Assembly: GCA_011319805.1 (NCBI GenBank) | Contig: SJRY01000050.1 | Span: 124,001-188,000 of the forward strand | Direction of reading: 5' to 3' | DNA: 64,000 bases | Origin: Macrocybe gigantea | Taxonomy: Eukaryota > Basidiomycota > Agaricomycetes > Agaricales > Callistosporiaceae | Shown here: positions 24,070 through 35,393 of the stretch, piece by piece | How positions within the stretch are numbered: the first letter of the stretch is position 1 | Layout: each line of letters opens with the position of its first letter | Notes under the pieces: generated by a model | What the model was told of the DNA's origin: nothing | The model's input: the letters and a program-made list of their open reading frames with translations, nothing else | The model's database searches: none | Program-made: the position numbers and the translations under genes

Positions 24070-24932
24070 CTCGGACAGACACGCTCCTGCCCATGCTTTT
24101 CACCAAACCGGATGTGGGAACTGCGAATATGACTCTCATCGGCCCCATGGCTGGTGTTTCACCAGATCCATACTCTGTAGCGGGCGATTTCAGATTGCTA
24201 ATGTCCTTCTTGCTCAGGCACGTTGCAACCATCCCTCGCTCTTTCGCATCGGAACATTTTGACATGGAATGGCCTGCTATATCTCGCTTGTCACACAATG
24301 GACGTTTCGCTATGCAGTTCCTTTTCCATTATCAATGTTGCTGATCATGATACACATCTCTCATCTGGGTTACAGGATAGAATTTCCGCACTTCGGCGCC
24401 GACGCCTCAATTGCCGGGAGAGCCGACTTCGTGCGAAATTGTTGCGCTTTCAGGTTCATGTTTTCTGACATACTTGTTTAGCCGCTGCACTACAGCTCTG
24501 TCATCGTATAAGGGCGTGAAAGCCTTGTAGGGGACATCTATTAACGTAGCGTGAGTCGCCACGCAAGAGATACCCTATCTACCCTATCTCTGATTGATCA
24601 GTTATCATCTGAACCGCAAACCATTACGTGGGTTCTCTTTCGGTATCGAAGCATCCAACGCCGCGTCGCAAATAATTGAATATTCTATCAGCGGGTAACC
24701 GTACTTGTTCCCAGCGCACGTACCTCATTTCAAGAAGGCCGACCTGCATGCATATCAATTCAAAACGCGACCGGCAGTGGACCCGCAGCAGGGGCTCTGC
24801 GGGATTCTCCTGAAGTCACATGAAATACAACATGCCTTCGAAAAAGTGGCTTCTTTAAACGCCCAGCCACGTATATAGGCAAACCCGTATGATTGAAACC
24901 CGTTCCTTGCCACCCTGCTTGCACTCTTATCG
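24070..24932. other. Intergenic region
   Basis: Upstream flank shared by the secreted-protein gene (-) and zinc-finger gene Z1 (+). No further gene was recognised. Confidence 0.45.
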
Positions 24933-26369
24933 ATGGCACTTTTCCAGTGCAGCGGTTGCGATCGCACCTGCGAAACTACTACTGGCATTCTTGATCACTG
25001 CAGAGCCAAGCGACACCATCCCTATTCGTGCGACGAATGCGACCGCATATTCGTTGATGGACATGCTTTGAATCAGGTTCGTAACCTTCATCGTCTCACC
25101 CAATGCTCGAGACTATAGTCCTCCTCTTGTAGCATTGTGACTCTCTGCATACATATCTTTGTTCGATTTGCAATCGCAACTTCAAGAATCAAGATGCGTT
25201 AGACCAGGTTTGTGACACGGCTTAATTTCAGTGCTTTAACTGAATCGCTATGTCTCCATTTTCGACGGTTCAGCATCGGGCTGCAAAGCATCTCCACGAG
25301 TGCCCTTATTGCGACAGGACTTTCAACAGTGAGAATGCTTTGCAACAGGTTTGTTTCTTATCCTTCATGTTTATGCAATTTTGACGCTCTGGGGTTAAGC
25401 ATTATTATGCAAAACATAGGACATCCTGCCACATATGTGGAAAGGTGTTTTCTTCTGAGAATGCCCTGTCTCAGGCAAGTACTAGCTCCCATTCACCGAT
25501 TAGATCGATTAGTCCAACTGCATTATTCAGCACAAGGCGGCGAAGCATGGTATATCGTTCATCAAGAACCATGATTCCGACAGCGACTACCTTTGCGAAA
25601 ACCAAACGTCTTTGAATTGGGCGAGCGATAGCGGGTCCGACGATAATGATGATCCCGAGCCATATTGTCCAGGCTGTAACTGCTGGTTTGACAACATGAG
25701 CGCTCTTTACCTCCATCTCGCCCAAAGCGCAAGACATAATTGGTGCTTTACATGCTCCCGGGACTTCAACAGTCCGACGGCATTGCAAAACGTGAGTCTC
25801 TAGTTTCCGTCATGCTTGATATACGTGGACTGGATTTGAAACGACTTTCCTCTTGTCTTCAGCATACCACATCGCCGCTCGCGCATCAGGCGCGAATCTA
25901 TAAATGTCTGTTTTGTCATTCGATGTTCAAAAGCCCGTCTTGCATTGCCCATCACATAGAGTCGGGATGCCATAACATCACACATCACCAGGTCACAGCC
26001 GCTGTCCATGCTCTGAAGCTATCCCCTCAGATCTCAATTCGCAATCGGCTCGAAGGGCCGGCTTATTCATCCATTACCACACAGTCGACTTCTTACATCG
26101 CGACCGAGGCAGCGTTCAATGGGACGGCATATGAATGCTACCTCTGTCATGCTACATTCTGGACCCTGTTTTCACTGAACGCCCATCTCGCATCTGCGGC
26201 GCACGACGATGATCAGTTCGAGTGCCCCAAATGTGGCAGAAGGGTCACGCTCATTTCTGCCTTGATCCAGCATATCGAAAGCGGCGTTTGCGGGTTTGCC
26301 AAGTTCAAGACGATCACCAACGAGTTCGAGGCGATGGTCAGCCGGTTTCCCAGGTTGCTCAAGGCTTGA
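24933..26369 (+). CDS. C2H2 zinc-finger protein Z1, one finger per exon
   Basis: Six exons, all phase 0: 24933-25076, 25133-25207, 25274-25348, 25400-25474, 25531-25791 and 25863-26369; 378 residues. Each early exon encodes one Cys2-type finger and ends with the same motif just before the intron: ALNQ, ALDQ, ALQQ, ALSQ. The His pair of that finger starts the next exon. Exons 2-4 are all exactly 75 nt. Finger cores include CSGCDRTC, CSICNRNF, CPYCDRTF and CHICGKVF; later ones are CPGCNCWF, CFTCSRDF, CLFCHSMF, CYLCHATF and CPKCGRRV. The fourth intron starts GCAAGT, a GC-AG intron with an otherwise consensus donor. Likely a nuclear nucleic-acid-binding protein; its target is unknown. Related genes lie at 28251 and 50668. 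Confidence 0.85.
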
Positions 26370-27125
26370 CATATGTTCTATATCCACAAACTATGCGCAT
26401 ATCTGCCCTTTTTTCTTGGTATGTTTAATCCTGTGTCAAATCATTTTCTCACTGTGACGTGATGGTGGCTTTCCCAGAACAACGCTATTCGGCTAGTCTT
26501 GTGCCACGAAGAATCTAGGCTTAAAGGTTTGGTAGAGCTTGCACTCATGCCGATTCTACGCTGGTCCCTCAGATGTAACAATCTGTGCGACCGTCGTCGT
26601 CTTTGGCTTGAGCTCTGCCCTACTAAACTAGTATGACTTTTTTCTTGTATCGTATATGCCAATGAATAGTACTCCGAACTTGATTGATCCATTTAATGAC
26701 CTCGAAAACAAGTATGTTGACTTCAGACTCGAGTGGATGTGGCACTCAAACGACAGCGAACTCCCAGCACCCATGTACCCACGTATGCTATGGTATCGGG
26801 TTCCGAACTACCACCGATCCTTCAACAACACGTTTCAGAAAAATTCGAGCTCTGGGGTGAAGAACACGTATGTCAACTGTGACTGCGGAAACCGGTCCGA
26901 GAGCTGAACATAATGCGGTTCGAACGACTTCCTCCGCCGATTCTCCCTGCATGCGTATTTCTATTTCAGAAGCAGGGCTCAAACCTGTCACGTTGTATGG
27001 TATGCTTCCACTCCATAGTTCTGATGTGACCTGGAAATCCAGATGCTCACTGAGGCTTCTAGAAACGGCCAACTCGTAGCTTCAAGGCAATCGTCCTCCT
27101 TACCCTCATCAATCTAATCGTTGCC
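26370..27125. other. Region between zinc-finger genes, no gene assigned
   Basis: A + frame at 26656-26907 and a - frame at 26788-27072 overlap. Neither shows a domain I recognise, and I cannot tell whether either is coding. No finger motif was seen before 27126. Confidence 0.4.
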
Positions 27126-27262
27126 AGTATGGCTTCGCTTCAAATGTGTTGATTGCGGCCGCAAGGCGTTTTAGACCATTGCGAAATGAAGGGGCATAAC
27201 TGCCACCATTGTTCGTTCTGTCAACAAGTGTTCATTGACCAAAACGCCCTATACTAGTCCGT
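27126..27262 (+). pseudogene. C2H2 zinc-finger relic
   Basis: Two frames hold pieces of the Z1/Z2 pattern: FKCVDCGRKAF, then after a frameshift HCEMKGHNCHHCSFCQQVFI with IDQNALY, then TAG where the paralogues have the Gln codon CAG before the intron. A decayed copy of exons 1-2. Confidence 0.65.
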
Positions 27263-28250
27263 CCTTTCTTTGTTGCGCATGGAAGGTTGAAAGCTAACTT
27301 TTTTCTCCCCCGTTGTTAACATAATTCTGCGAAGGCGCATAGATGTTGTTCGCCTTACAACAGGGCGTTGGTCGATTAGTATGCGCTTAAACAGGTACCG
27401 TCCCACCCATTCGTCACTGCACGACTCGTTCTCTTGACTCCCTTTTGCCTATATAGCATTGTATTCCCCTGCAGCCCCTCCCCCACCCCAAGCAGGTGCG
27501 TGCCTGCGCTTACTTTGACATCTGCAATTGCACCCATAGTCCAGTGTCACATTCCTACAGCCGCATCTCGCCAAAACCCGTCGCACGAAAGTATGTATCT
27601 CGCTTTTCTTGCTCTTCCTTGATACTGATGGAACTCTCTTCTCAGCGGCAAGGGGCAATCGAATCCAGTCCGTGTTGTTGCTCAGTGCAGTGACTTTGGA
27701 AGAGGCAAGAGAATAAGCTACAATGATCCGTATCTGATGCATTGTACGATCATCAGCAGTCCCTTGCCCTGCGCCCTCGGTCTCATTCCCGTAACGACGA
27801 CTTTTCGCATGTCCCACAACCAGGAGGAAACGGTAAAGAATTCAGGCTTAGGGGCTTGACAGGACTTTGGCCAGAGCCAATGATGTTATAGCGAGGATGC
27901 AGATTCAACTATCTGCATGTTCGCTGTAGACATTGGCTCGAGCTTTAGACCTGTTGAACTAGTAGGGCTCTTTTCTTTATATCTTGTGCCTCGTAATATA
28001 CACCGGATAAGTGCTGGATGTGGAAGTAATGCACATAGAACTCATGCCGACGGTCATCGTCCTCTGTCTCGCAGTCATGAGGACCCATAATCTTGATTCC
28101 CGGCAGGTGATTAATTACGACTTTCATGCTATTCAAATCTCCCATGGCCCGTGCGTTTTGTGTGGCATGATAAACCCTGGGGCCCTTCTTTTGACGCCCA
28201 CAGTCTCTTAAAACAGAGCCACCTCATCGCCAGTTCCCAGACTTTCTGCC
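27263..28250. other. Region without recognised gene
   Basis: Short open frames on both strands only. A pyrimidine-rich stretch near 27420-27490 (CCCCTCCCCCACCCC) is the only compositional feature. Confidence 0.4.
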
Positions 28251-29336
28251 ATGCCATTTCCTTGCAACATCTGCCGCGCAACCTTTACTAAAGGACAACA
28301 ACTCTATATGCACTGCATAAGCAAGAATCATCCTCATCCACACGTTTGCCGGCCTTGTGGTAGATGTTTCATCAATCAAACGGTGCTCGAACAGGTACCC
28401 AGCAGCCTTCGAATGTTTTTTCTTTGGAATCTGACAATCGTATAGCATCGACTGTCAGCAACTCACGGGAAACGGGCCGGCTCTTTGGGATCTGTCTCTA
28501 CTCCTTCCAGTGGCGTATGTGGTCATGCCAGCAACTGAAGTTCCGACTCCGAATCTGACAGGCATGCCTTCAGCAGCAGACCTCGCCTAACCACACTGAG
28601 GGGACACCTCGAACGGAGAAGACCGACCTGGGAACCGGAAATAAGGCTACCTACTGTGCCCAGTGCAAATGCTGGCTCGGTGACGAGGCTGCCTACAATA
28701 GCCACTTGAAGGATTCGTCTCGACACAATTGGTGTTTCATATGTTCCCGAGACTTTCAAACCAGCTCAGGATTGAAAAGTGTGCGTACTTTAATATTAAC
28801 ATTCGTCTGAATACTGACCCTTTCCTACAGCATACCTCCTCAGCCCATAGGAACAAAGCGTTCTCATGCGTCTTTTGCGAGACCAGGTTCAAATACCCTT
28901 CTGGGTTCGCAGATCACCTCGAGAGCGGATGCTGCTGCAACATCACGCGTCACCAGGTCACGCACGCTGTCCATTCCATGCAGATTGTTCCCCAGATTTC
29001 GATCACGAAGCGTCTGAAAGGGCTCACCACTGATGCATCGCAAACACAAGTGACTTACGTCGCTACGGAGGATGCGTTTGATGGAAAGGTCTATCGGTGC
29101 CCCCTTTGTCAAAGAAAAGGGAATTTGGGACGTTGAAGGCTGTGAACACCCATCTGAACTCTGCAGCACATGATGCGAAGCAATTCAAGTGTCCGAAATG
29201 TGGCAAGAAGGTGAAGGTCATCTCGGGCCTGATGCGCCATATCGAGAGCGGTGCCTGCAAGATCGCATCCCTGCAAGACGTGGGCGTGAAAGTGGAGAAC
29301 CTGACCGCCCAGTTCACCAAAGCTCTCAAACTGTGA
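28251..29336 (+). pseudogene. C2H2 zinc-finger protein Z2, paralogue of Z1, frameshifted
   Basis: Exons that join in phase: 28251-28394 (144 nt, the same length as Z1 exon 1), 28446-28514, 28562-28780 and 28831 onward. Fingers: CNICRATF, CRPCGRCF, CAQCKCWL, CFICSRDF and CVFCETRF; then the shared block NITRHQVTHAVH...PQISITKRLKG and CPLCQR. Near 29115 (a run AAAGAAAAGGG) the frame breaks to an early stop at 29136. The expected continuation EFGTLKAVNTHLNSAAHD, then CPKCGKKV up to 29336, lies in another frame. Compared with Z1, three single-finger exons are missing. Either a pseudogene or a homopolymer error. Confidence 0.75.
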
Positions 29337-29614
29337 AGGTGCGTAACGACCAGCAGCGCTGCGACAGCGACTAGCTCTCAGGTGGGCGCTCGCCCCAGAT
29401 CATGAAGTAGCGCGTCGTGTGCTTATCGAGAATCCAGATCAGCCATTCCACTAGCACACTTACTAGAAAGGTGGGCTTCTTGGAACAGGACGTTGTCTAA
29501 CTCTTGTTGTACTTTGTGCATATTTGAATTGTTCTGTGTACTGCTGGATATGGTAGACAGGATTGTTTCGTATCTAAAATGACCGGACATTGAGAAAACA
29601 TACAGAAGGTTCCA

Positions 29615-30376
29615 TCATTTACGTTGTTTCTTCCGAGGAGTGTGTGATTCTCGCGAAGACTCAGTACGAGTTTTCTCCGGCGACGCCAGAGCATGCCAAT
29701 CCCTTCCTATCTTATGTGGTGCCGATGGCCCAGAATTCGGAACGAGGAGAAGCCGCTCTCGCAAGTCCCTCCCGCGTTGCAAGATTTGGCTGGTCTCGAC
29801 GGGATCCTCGGGTAATAGGTCCTTTATCCCAAGGCGAAGTATTTCGATGACAAAGTCATGAATGAAAAGGAATTCGAAGCTCTAGTGGTATTTGTGTGCC
29901 AGCCGTATGGTCGACGAGAGACGAGCTATGGTATTTATCAGGGAAGGGTGGAACTTTCCAAGGGCTCCTTCAAGTCCTACGGGGGAGTAGGTGTAAGACG
30001 CTTTCGTCTCCCGTAGCCTATCTTCCTCGTCATCGAAGAGCTCGAAAACCAGTTTATCCAGAGCCGCATCACGCTGTTCCTGGTCAGCTCGTAATTTATC
30101 GCGCAACATGTCTATACCTGGAGCCCTTTGAGTCAAACAGATGTGGATCAAAGCCCATTTCAAAGATTCCATGTCGTGAACGGCGTCATGAATGAAAGGC
30201 TCGTGCAAGGCTCTATGACTAGGTTCCCAGAGCATATAATGGCGGTTCAGTACTTCGGCACTCATGTATAGTAATGTTCCTTGTTGAGAATGTAAATATC
30301 ATTGGTATCGTATAAGCTGATCACACACTGTGCGTATCGGCTGTGTTGCCTTTCGCTCTGAGAACATGGGCGAGCC
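29615..30376 (-). pseudogene. FunK1 kinase, C-terminal part (cut by the inversion)
   Basis: The minus strand carries the C-terminal lobe of a FunK1 fungal-specific protein kinase: GTLLYMSAEVLNRHY, MESLKWALIHICLT, FELFDDEEDRLRETKASY, LGKFHPSLINTIARL, then EFLFIHDFVIEIL and LPEDPVETSQ, ending with a basic HTPRKKQRK tail and TGA at 29615-29617. A single premature TAG lies at 29882-29884, in frame with both sides. The upstream (right) edge stops at the ATTGAC junction 30377-30382. The missing N-terminal part lies at 33690-35387 on the opposite strand. Confidence 0.8.
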
Positions 30377-30382
30377 ATTGAC

Positions 30383-30785
30383 TATTGGCGCGTTCGTCGT
30401 AATATGGTCATTCTTCACATTCCGCGTTAAGGTCACTCCAAAGACATATACTATTGTGCTGCGACATTTTCTTAACAGACTTCGTGGAGAGTTTTGGACA
30501 TCTATCAAGACTAGAAGATCCCAACGGGCCGATCATTTTCTCGGTCTCGCATCCCATTCCTCCATGTCCCAGGTCCGCCTCAGAGTACATTTCTTGGAGA
30601 TACTGTTGGGCTATGCCATCAGGTCCAACTTCTACCTAGCACGTAACATGCCTGCGGGCCTGTCGAACAATGATCAACTGACCCCATGTGCACGCAGATA
30701 CCTCACGAAGACGTGCGTTACACCCTCGCTCAGAATGCTGCAAGGCATTGGGTTGGATCGCATTCCATTGCAGAGTCTGCTTTGA
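30383..30785 (+). pseudogene. PPR gene, C-terminal part (cut by the inversion)
   Basis: Matches the intact PPR gene from GAFVVIRSFFTF (53397) to near its C-terminus: FRVKVTPKTYTIVLRHFLNR, SMSQVRLRVHFLE, VTPSLRMLQGIGLDRIP. It has no start of its own. The end is shortened by substitutions to a stop at 30785. The upstream part of the same copy is at 35394-36582 on the minus strand. Confidence 0.8.
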
Positions 30786-30933
30786 AGGGCCGCTACCGCT
30801 ACCTGGCTGGCAGATTTTGTTGGTGGAGGTCACTGCTTTGACATGGAGATCCTCCCACATCGATTAACACAACCATATTTCCAACCTTTGTGTTTCTACC
30901 TATCCCTATTATCATTTGTATCTTAATCTTCTT

Positions 30934-32357
30934 CTAACCTAGCCGCCTCTTCCTCCTTTTCGGGCCATAGCCTTCATTGTCATCATCGTCATCGTCTCGT
31001 CCTCGTCCTCTTCACCACATGCTTCCCATGCCGCATTGATTGCATCCTGTAGATTCTTTTCCACCTCTGGAGTGTGATGAATCAAGTGCTCAATATGTTC
31101 GTGATAGATCCTCGTCAATTCATGGTCAGAAACCGTAGTTCCTAAGCAAATGTATTCGGTGAACAGGCTATCCCAGTCTTTGGAAAGTTTTCGGTTATAC
31201 GGGCTCGTTTCGTTCGCTCGGCTCTCGACGAAATTCATCTTGGAGTCACTTCGGTGGTAATTTTAGCCCACACCCAGAATGGCCCACTTGTGGCAATGGC
31301 GAGGATGCTCTTCGCCTGCGGGTATGAAGCAAAATACGCAGAACAGTATTCTAACAAATCTGACTGTGCCTGCGAAATGTATCTCATGTTGAGAAGCTCG
31401 TAGTCGTGTACTGCGTTCAAGTCGCCATCACTGCTTTGGAAGCGACCAGGTCCTGGCTTGAGCTCGGCGATAATGGCACCGCACTGGTGGTGTATTTCCT
31501 TCCACCGCGGAAATTATATTGCGCTTGTTTCATTGGATCGGAGGATCGTGGCAACGGAATGGTATCGACATGCGCAACGAAAATGTCCGGTTCTGCTTCA
31601 AAGGCCGTTGCGTCAGAGATCGATTGCATGCTGACATCGTATAACTGGGTATTTTTTTCCCTATCCTCTTTCTCTGGAGACGTATTGCATTAGTATGATC
31701 GACATCAAGAATGTTGAAAATACGATCACTACTTTTCGCAGCAGCTGCTAGCATTGCAACCACATGCTCTCTGCTTTCAAGAAGCCCTTTGATGTGTTTT
31801 CGCAATGCCTCTTGTCTGTCGATATGTGCCTGTTCGTTTTTGCTTTGAATTCTTTCTGACTTGCGAGGACTTCCCGGTCCAGTTTCGCCAGTTTCACCAC
31901 TCTCGTCACTTTCATCACTTTCATCAGGTTCGTAGGTTTCGTCAGTTTCGTCGATTTCGTCAGTTTCATCGATTTCGTCGATTTCGTCGGTTTCATCAAT
32001 CCCATCAGTGGTCACGACTTGGGAAAGATGGGCCTCCGCCTGAGCAAACATGCGGTCAATATACTCTGCGCTTAAGCTCTTCTCTTCATCCGGGTCATAG
32101 ATGGCTGGGTCATCGAAATCCAGGCCGAAATTTGTGAATGATTCTCTGAGTTTACGTTCCTCCTTGATCACGGAAGGAATCCATAAGGTGTAAGGAGAGT
32201 ATATGAGAAAGTTTTCGGGAAGGAGCTCGCAGAACGTGTGGATGTAGGGGCTATTCCAGAGAACTTCGAGGCCCCGAGGATTATAGACAGTGGAATATGC
32301 GGTCGAAATGCCCTGCAGCACACGGTCCGAGCTATGGTACGGGGAGGATTGCGACAT
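30934..32357 (-). pseudogene. Family A acidic protein, copy 1 (decayed)
   Basis: ATG at 32357 (MSQSSPYHSS). The N-terminal 110 residues are unique (GLEVLWNSPYIHTFCELLP, NFLIYSPYTLWIPSVIKEE). An array of Asp-Glu-Thr repeats (IDETDEIDE...) follows, then a PRKSERIQ basic patch. A 59-nt intron with a TACTAAT branch site (31695-31753) is in phase and leads to QLYDVSMQSISDATAF. Later parts need at least two one-base corrections (an A-run near 31508 and a lost G near 31226). The C-terminus reads DAINAAWEACGEEDEDE; in another frame it would end in the nuclear-signal-like GPKRRKRRL. Divergently paired with family B copy 3. The family is not known to me. Confidence 0.65.
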
Positions 32358-32716
32358 GGTGGCACTGGTGAAAATTTGCGAATTTCGTGATGATCTTAAA
32401 TACCATTCCATTAATCTAAAATAGGCGAACAACAAGTGGAGAGGAGAACAATATGGAGAAGAATTGGAACGTTCAAAGACCTTGGTTCATAAATGGAAAA
32501 CAAAGGAGCTCATGAAAGAGGAAATATCGTGAACAATGGCGAAGAAAAAACAAAGGAAGCGACCATGGATGCGCCACTAAACGGTGGCCAGATTGATGAT
32601 GAATTGTGTGGCCAAGTTCACTGTTGGTTGAGCAAATCACATGATGTATGTTCTCTTTTACTTAAAAGGGTCGCAATATCATCTCTCAAATGGTCAGATT
32701 CGCCTTCAGAACTACC
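32358..32716. promoter_or_regulatory. Divergent promoter region of family A copy 1 and family B copy 3
   Basis: 359 bp between the two start codons. Contains one copy of the GGATGCGCCACTAAACGGTG-type unit that is expanded fourfold in the other A-B pair. At 32636-32645 is ATCACATGAT, 72-81 nt upstream of the family B ATG, where other copies have ATCACGTGAT. Confidence 0.6.
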
Positions 32717-33198
32717 ATGGGTAAGTTATGTCCGCATGCACATTTCTTGTACCCCTGCTAACGAAGTCAATAGCTGAACCAAACAATGCACCAAATGCGA
32801 TACTTCTACGTCCGCTGTCTCGTTATCCCAACGCTTCCGTATGGGGTTTCCCCTATGATAACAAAGTCATCATGTCCAACTTTGAGAAGACGGAGGAGTC
32901 CAAACTCCCGGAGCCCGAATTTCGCAAAGCATTGATGCGGTTCGCTGTGCAATTCATGTCAAAACTTAGAACGAAGTGCAATGCCATATGGTACTCGTCA
33001 TCTATACGCTACAACGGCGTTCGCTTCAGAAATGCAGAGGGTAAAATGGTGGAAAAGAACATCCTCTGTATTGTTCGGGCGACGAGGCGTGACGACCGTT
33101 TTCTCCCGCCTCCTGACAAGATAGAAGAACTGAAGAGGTATTTCGCTATGCAGGGATTCACGGATGAACCAGGCTGGTTCATTGCGACCGATGTTTGA
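32717..33198 (+). CDS. Family B copy 3, intact 142-residue protein
   Basis: First exon ATGG (32717-32720), 53-nt intron 32721-32773, exon 2 32774-33198, no stops. The protein begins MAEPNNAPNAILLRPLSRYP. Blocks conserved in all copies are SVWGFPYDNKVIMSNF, KLPEPEF, CNAIWYSSSI, VRATRRDDRFLPPPDKIEEL and GFTDEPGWF. Soluble-looking, with no signal peptide or membrane segment. I do not recognise the family. Head-to-head with a family A gene; lies inside the inverted 5-kb segment. Confidence 0.7.
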
Positions 33199-33689
33199 GA
33201 GCAGAAAATCATCAATGGCATATTTTCTTCGTAGCTGTCCCTTGTGTTTTGCATCCATGGTTGATTGTTTTGTTTCTATATCGATACGATGGCCTGCACG
33301 TCCGAGTCTTCGTTTTCCTCCACTCTAGTCTCAGTTCAGACAGTGGTAAGAGACAGATCTACGAGGAGGTGCAAGAAACAGCGAGGCGAAGAGACAGGCC
33401 GCAAGACGACAAATAGTGGTGAAAATTGAAGGAAGGGGCGTCGGAGGACACTTGATTGTTGCAATGCAGATCTGCTTAGTTGTGGCCAACAACGGTCAGT
33501 TGTATGCACCGCCCACTCTCACATCCCACGCAGCTCCACACCACCAGAACCAGACCTACACAAGATACCCACATATCGCCACATAGAGCAGTCCACGGCT
33601 GCGGCAGTCAATGACTGACATCCAGCACTTCGCACGTACTTGCGATGCGAGGGTGTTCATTAAAAATATCTGAACTTACGAGTCTTAGA
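33199..33689. other. Region without recognised gene
   Basis: 3' flank of family B copy 3, similar to the flanks of other B copies at its start (the TCGATACGATGGCCTGC stretch). No coding feature was recognised up to the FunK1 remnant. Confidence 0.4.
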
Positions 33690-35387
33690 TGGCATAGCAG
33701 CAGAAAAGCTTAAGCGTTGCAAAAGAGGGGCAAGATACCTCGAAGGTCGTCGGGTCGGTTTCCCGAAGCATGAGGCGGAGTGGCCAAGAATGCACCGTTG
33801 CTAATGCTAGTGCGTCTGGCGTGCCTTGGACCTCGCATAGGCAGATTGCCACACCCGTTCTCCCCAATCCTTCCACAGATTACAGAAACCAGGCCGAGTA
33901 TATTATTCCCTGGTCAGTCACACTCGCTCAGTAAATCATCGAGGACATGAAATCGGTTGGAAGAGCTGTGGCTGAATTGAGATCAAGAAAGACAAACCAG
34001 GTGTCTCTTTCACAACTTCGTTCCATCTTCCGCATCGTTCTTTGCTGCGAACAGCTTGTTCTCGTCTTAGCTGACCATGAACGAGTCGTTATATCAAGCA
34101 CTTTTGACATTCATTTTGTGCGGTCTTCAGTGAGTGTGAGCTCGATACTGACCTGGATATTTCCATAGGAACCCGAAATGTTCGTGAAGGCTATTGTAGC
34201 ATTCTCAATGCTCCGACCTTCCGACATCTGTTGGGATATCCATATGGAAGCGTACGATGTGGCGACTCGACAATTCTCCTCATCCTACCTCTCAAAGACT
34301 GATCAATACTTTCTTCCTCGGTCCCATTGACTCCACACTGGCACATCAATGTTCCTAGGCCATGAACGATAAAAGAATGATACTTTATGATCACCATTCA
34401 TCCGCTGTCCATCACATGGGCGCAAGAGTCTGTGGTCAGGCGACTCTGACCTGGGAGGCCGTCAGAGAGAAGGATATAATGAAGGATGATTTTCTGGCGA
34501 ACGCTCAAGTCGGATTTATTTCTTGTGACTCGGTCAAGGGTGATGCTCATATTCATTTTCGCTATGCAGACTTACGTGATTAAGCGCTATTGGCATCCTT
34601 CCAGTGTGGTTCAGGATGTCCACGAAGGTCGATTTTATGAAGTTGTTGACAAAGACAAGGATCGCCTGTATTGCTATGAAGACATCAAAGTCACTAGCAC
34701 CGCCGATCGCCTGGTTCCGGATTCGACCAACAACATCCGTAATGGCATCAAATTTTCACCATCGTGTCTTCTACGACAACTTCTGGCGACCAACAGAGCA
34801 TTCTTCATATGACACTCGTGGAACAGATTCGATGAATGGGAGAGCCAAATAACTTTTTGGAACCACTTTTGATATTCAGGTCCCATACTCAGGTCGTGAC
34901 AAAGGGGTGCGGCCATGCCATCAAACATTTCAGCAGTCATCGAGAACTCCTTAATTCATCGCTCAATATCGTAGCATCCTGCTTCGCATCGGAATGTGTC
35001 ATCATATCTTCTCAGATCATAAACTACAAAGGCGTCATGCACGGTGACGTGAGTATCGGGCCCGCGTCCACACAAGGCCGACTGACGGACCTCGACAGCG
35101 CAAAAATGACGAATACGTTTCAGTCCCCCGAAGACTTATCCCATGAAAAACAGTTTACCACAATCACGGCGTATGTTTTTATTCATGCGTGGACGATCTC
35201 GCTGTCACAAAGCTCTGGAGGTTGGCGGGCCTTCCAATGCTATGACTTACATCCTTTCCTGTATCAATGCGCGCCAGATGGTACATTCCATCCAGGACGA
35301 AAATCACACTCCAAGATTTGGGCTGGGAAGGATTTGACCTCGTGAGTTTTCATCTCCTTTCACTGTTTCACTACTTCTCATAACTTT
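33690..35387 (+). pseudogene. FunK1 kinase, N-terminal and catalytic part (cut by the inversion)
   Basis: Degenerate FunK1 protein kinase. The N-terminal region (QVSLSQLRSIFRIVLCCEQL, LADHERVVISSTFDIHF) is followed by an intron beginning GTGAGTGTG at about 34132, and then EPEMFVKAIVAFSML. HHMGARVCGQATLTWEAVRE and VIKRYWHPSS come next, then the catalytic-loop-like MHGDVSIG near 35040 and LTDLDSAKMT (in place of the DFG segment). HTPRFGLGRI-type codons end at a GTGAGT donor at 35342, whose intron is cut by the inversion junction. Several stops and frame changes (for example TAA near 33932) make it non-functional. The continuation is at 29615-30376. Confidence 0.75.
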
Positions 35388-35393
35388 GTCAAT

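Larger units (their letters stand above)
30377..35393. other. Inverted segment (about 5.0 kb) with reciprocally split genes
   Basis: The left edge has ATTGAC (30377-30382) and the right edge has its reverse complement GTCAAT (35388-35393). Left of the segment is FunK1-C (-) and right of it is PPR-N (-). Inside, next to the left edge, is PPR-C (+), and next to the right edge is FunK1-N (+). Turning the segment around joins FunK1-N to FunK1-C and PPR-N to PPR-C, both on the minus strand. Both restored joins fall within a few bases of continuous sequence when compared with the intact PPR gene and with FunK1 domain order. Confidence 0.8.

Noticed and set aside
31805..32137. Frame with repeated HFHHFR/QFRRF residues
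   Set aside because: It is the antisense of the Asp-Glu-Thr codon repeats of family A copy 1. The same shadow appears at 39433-39774.
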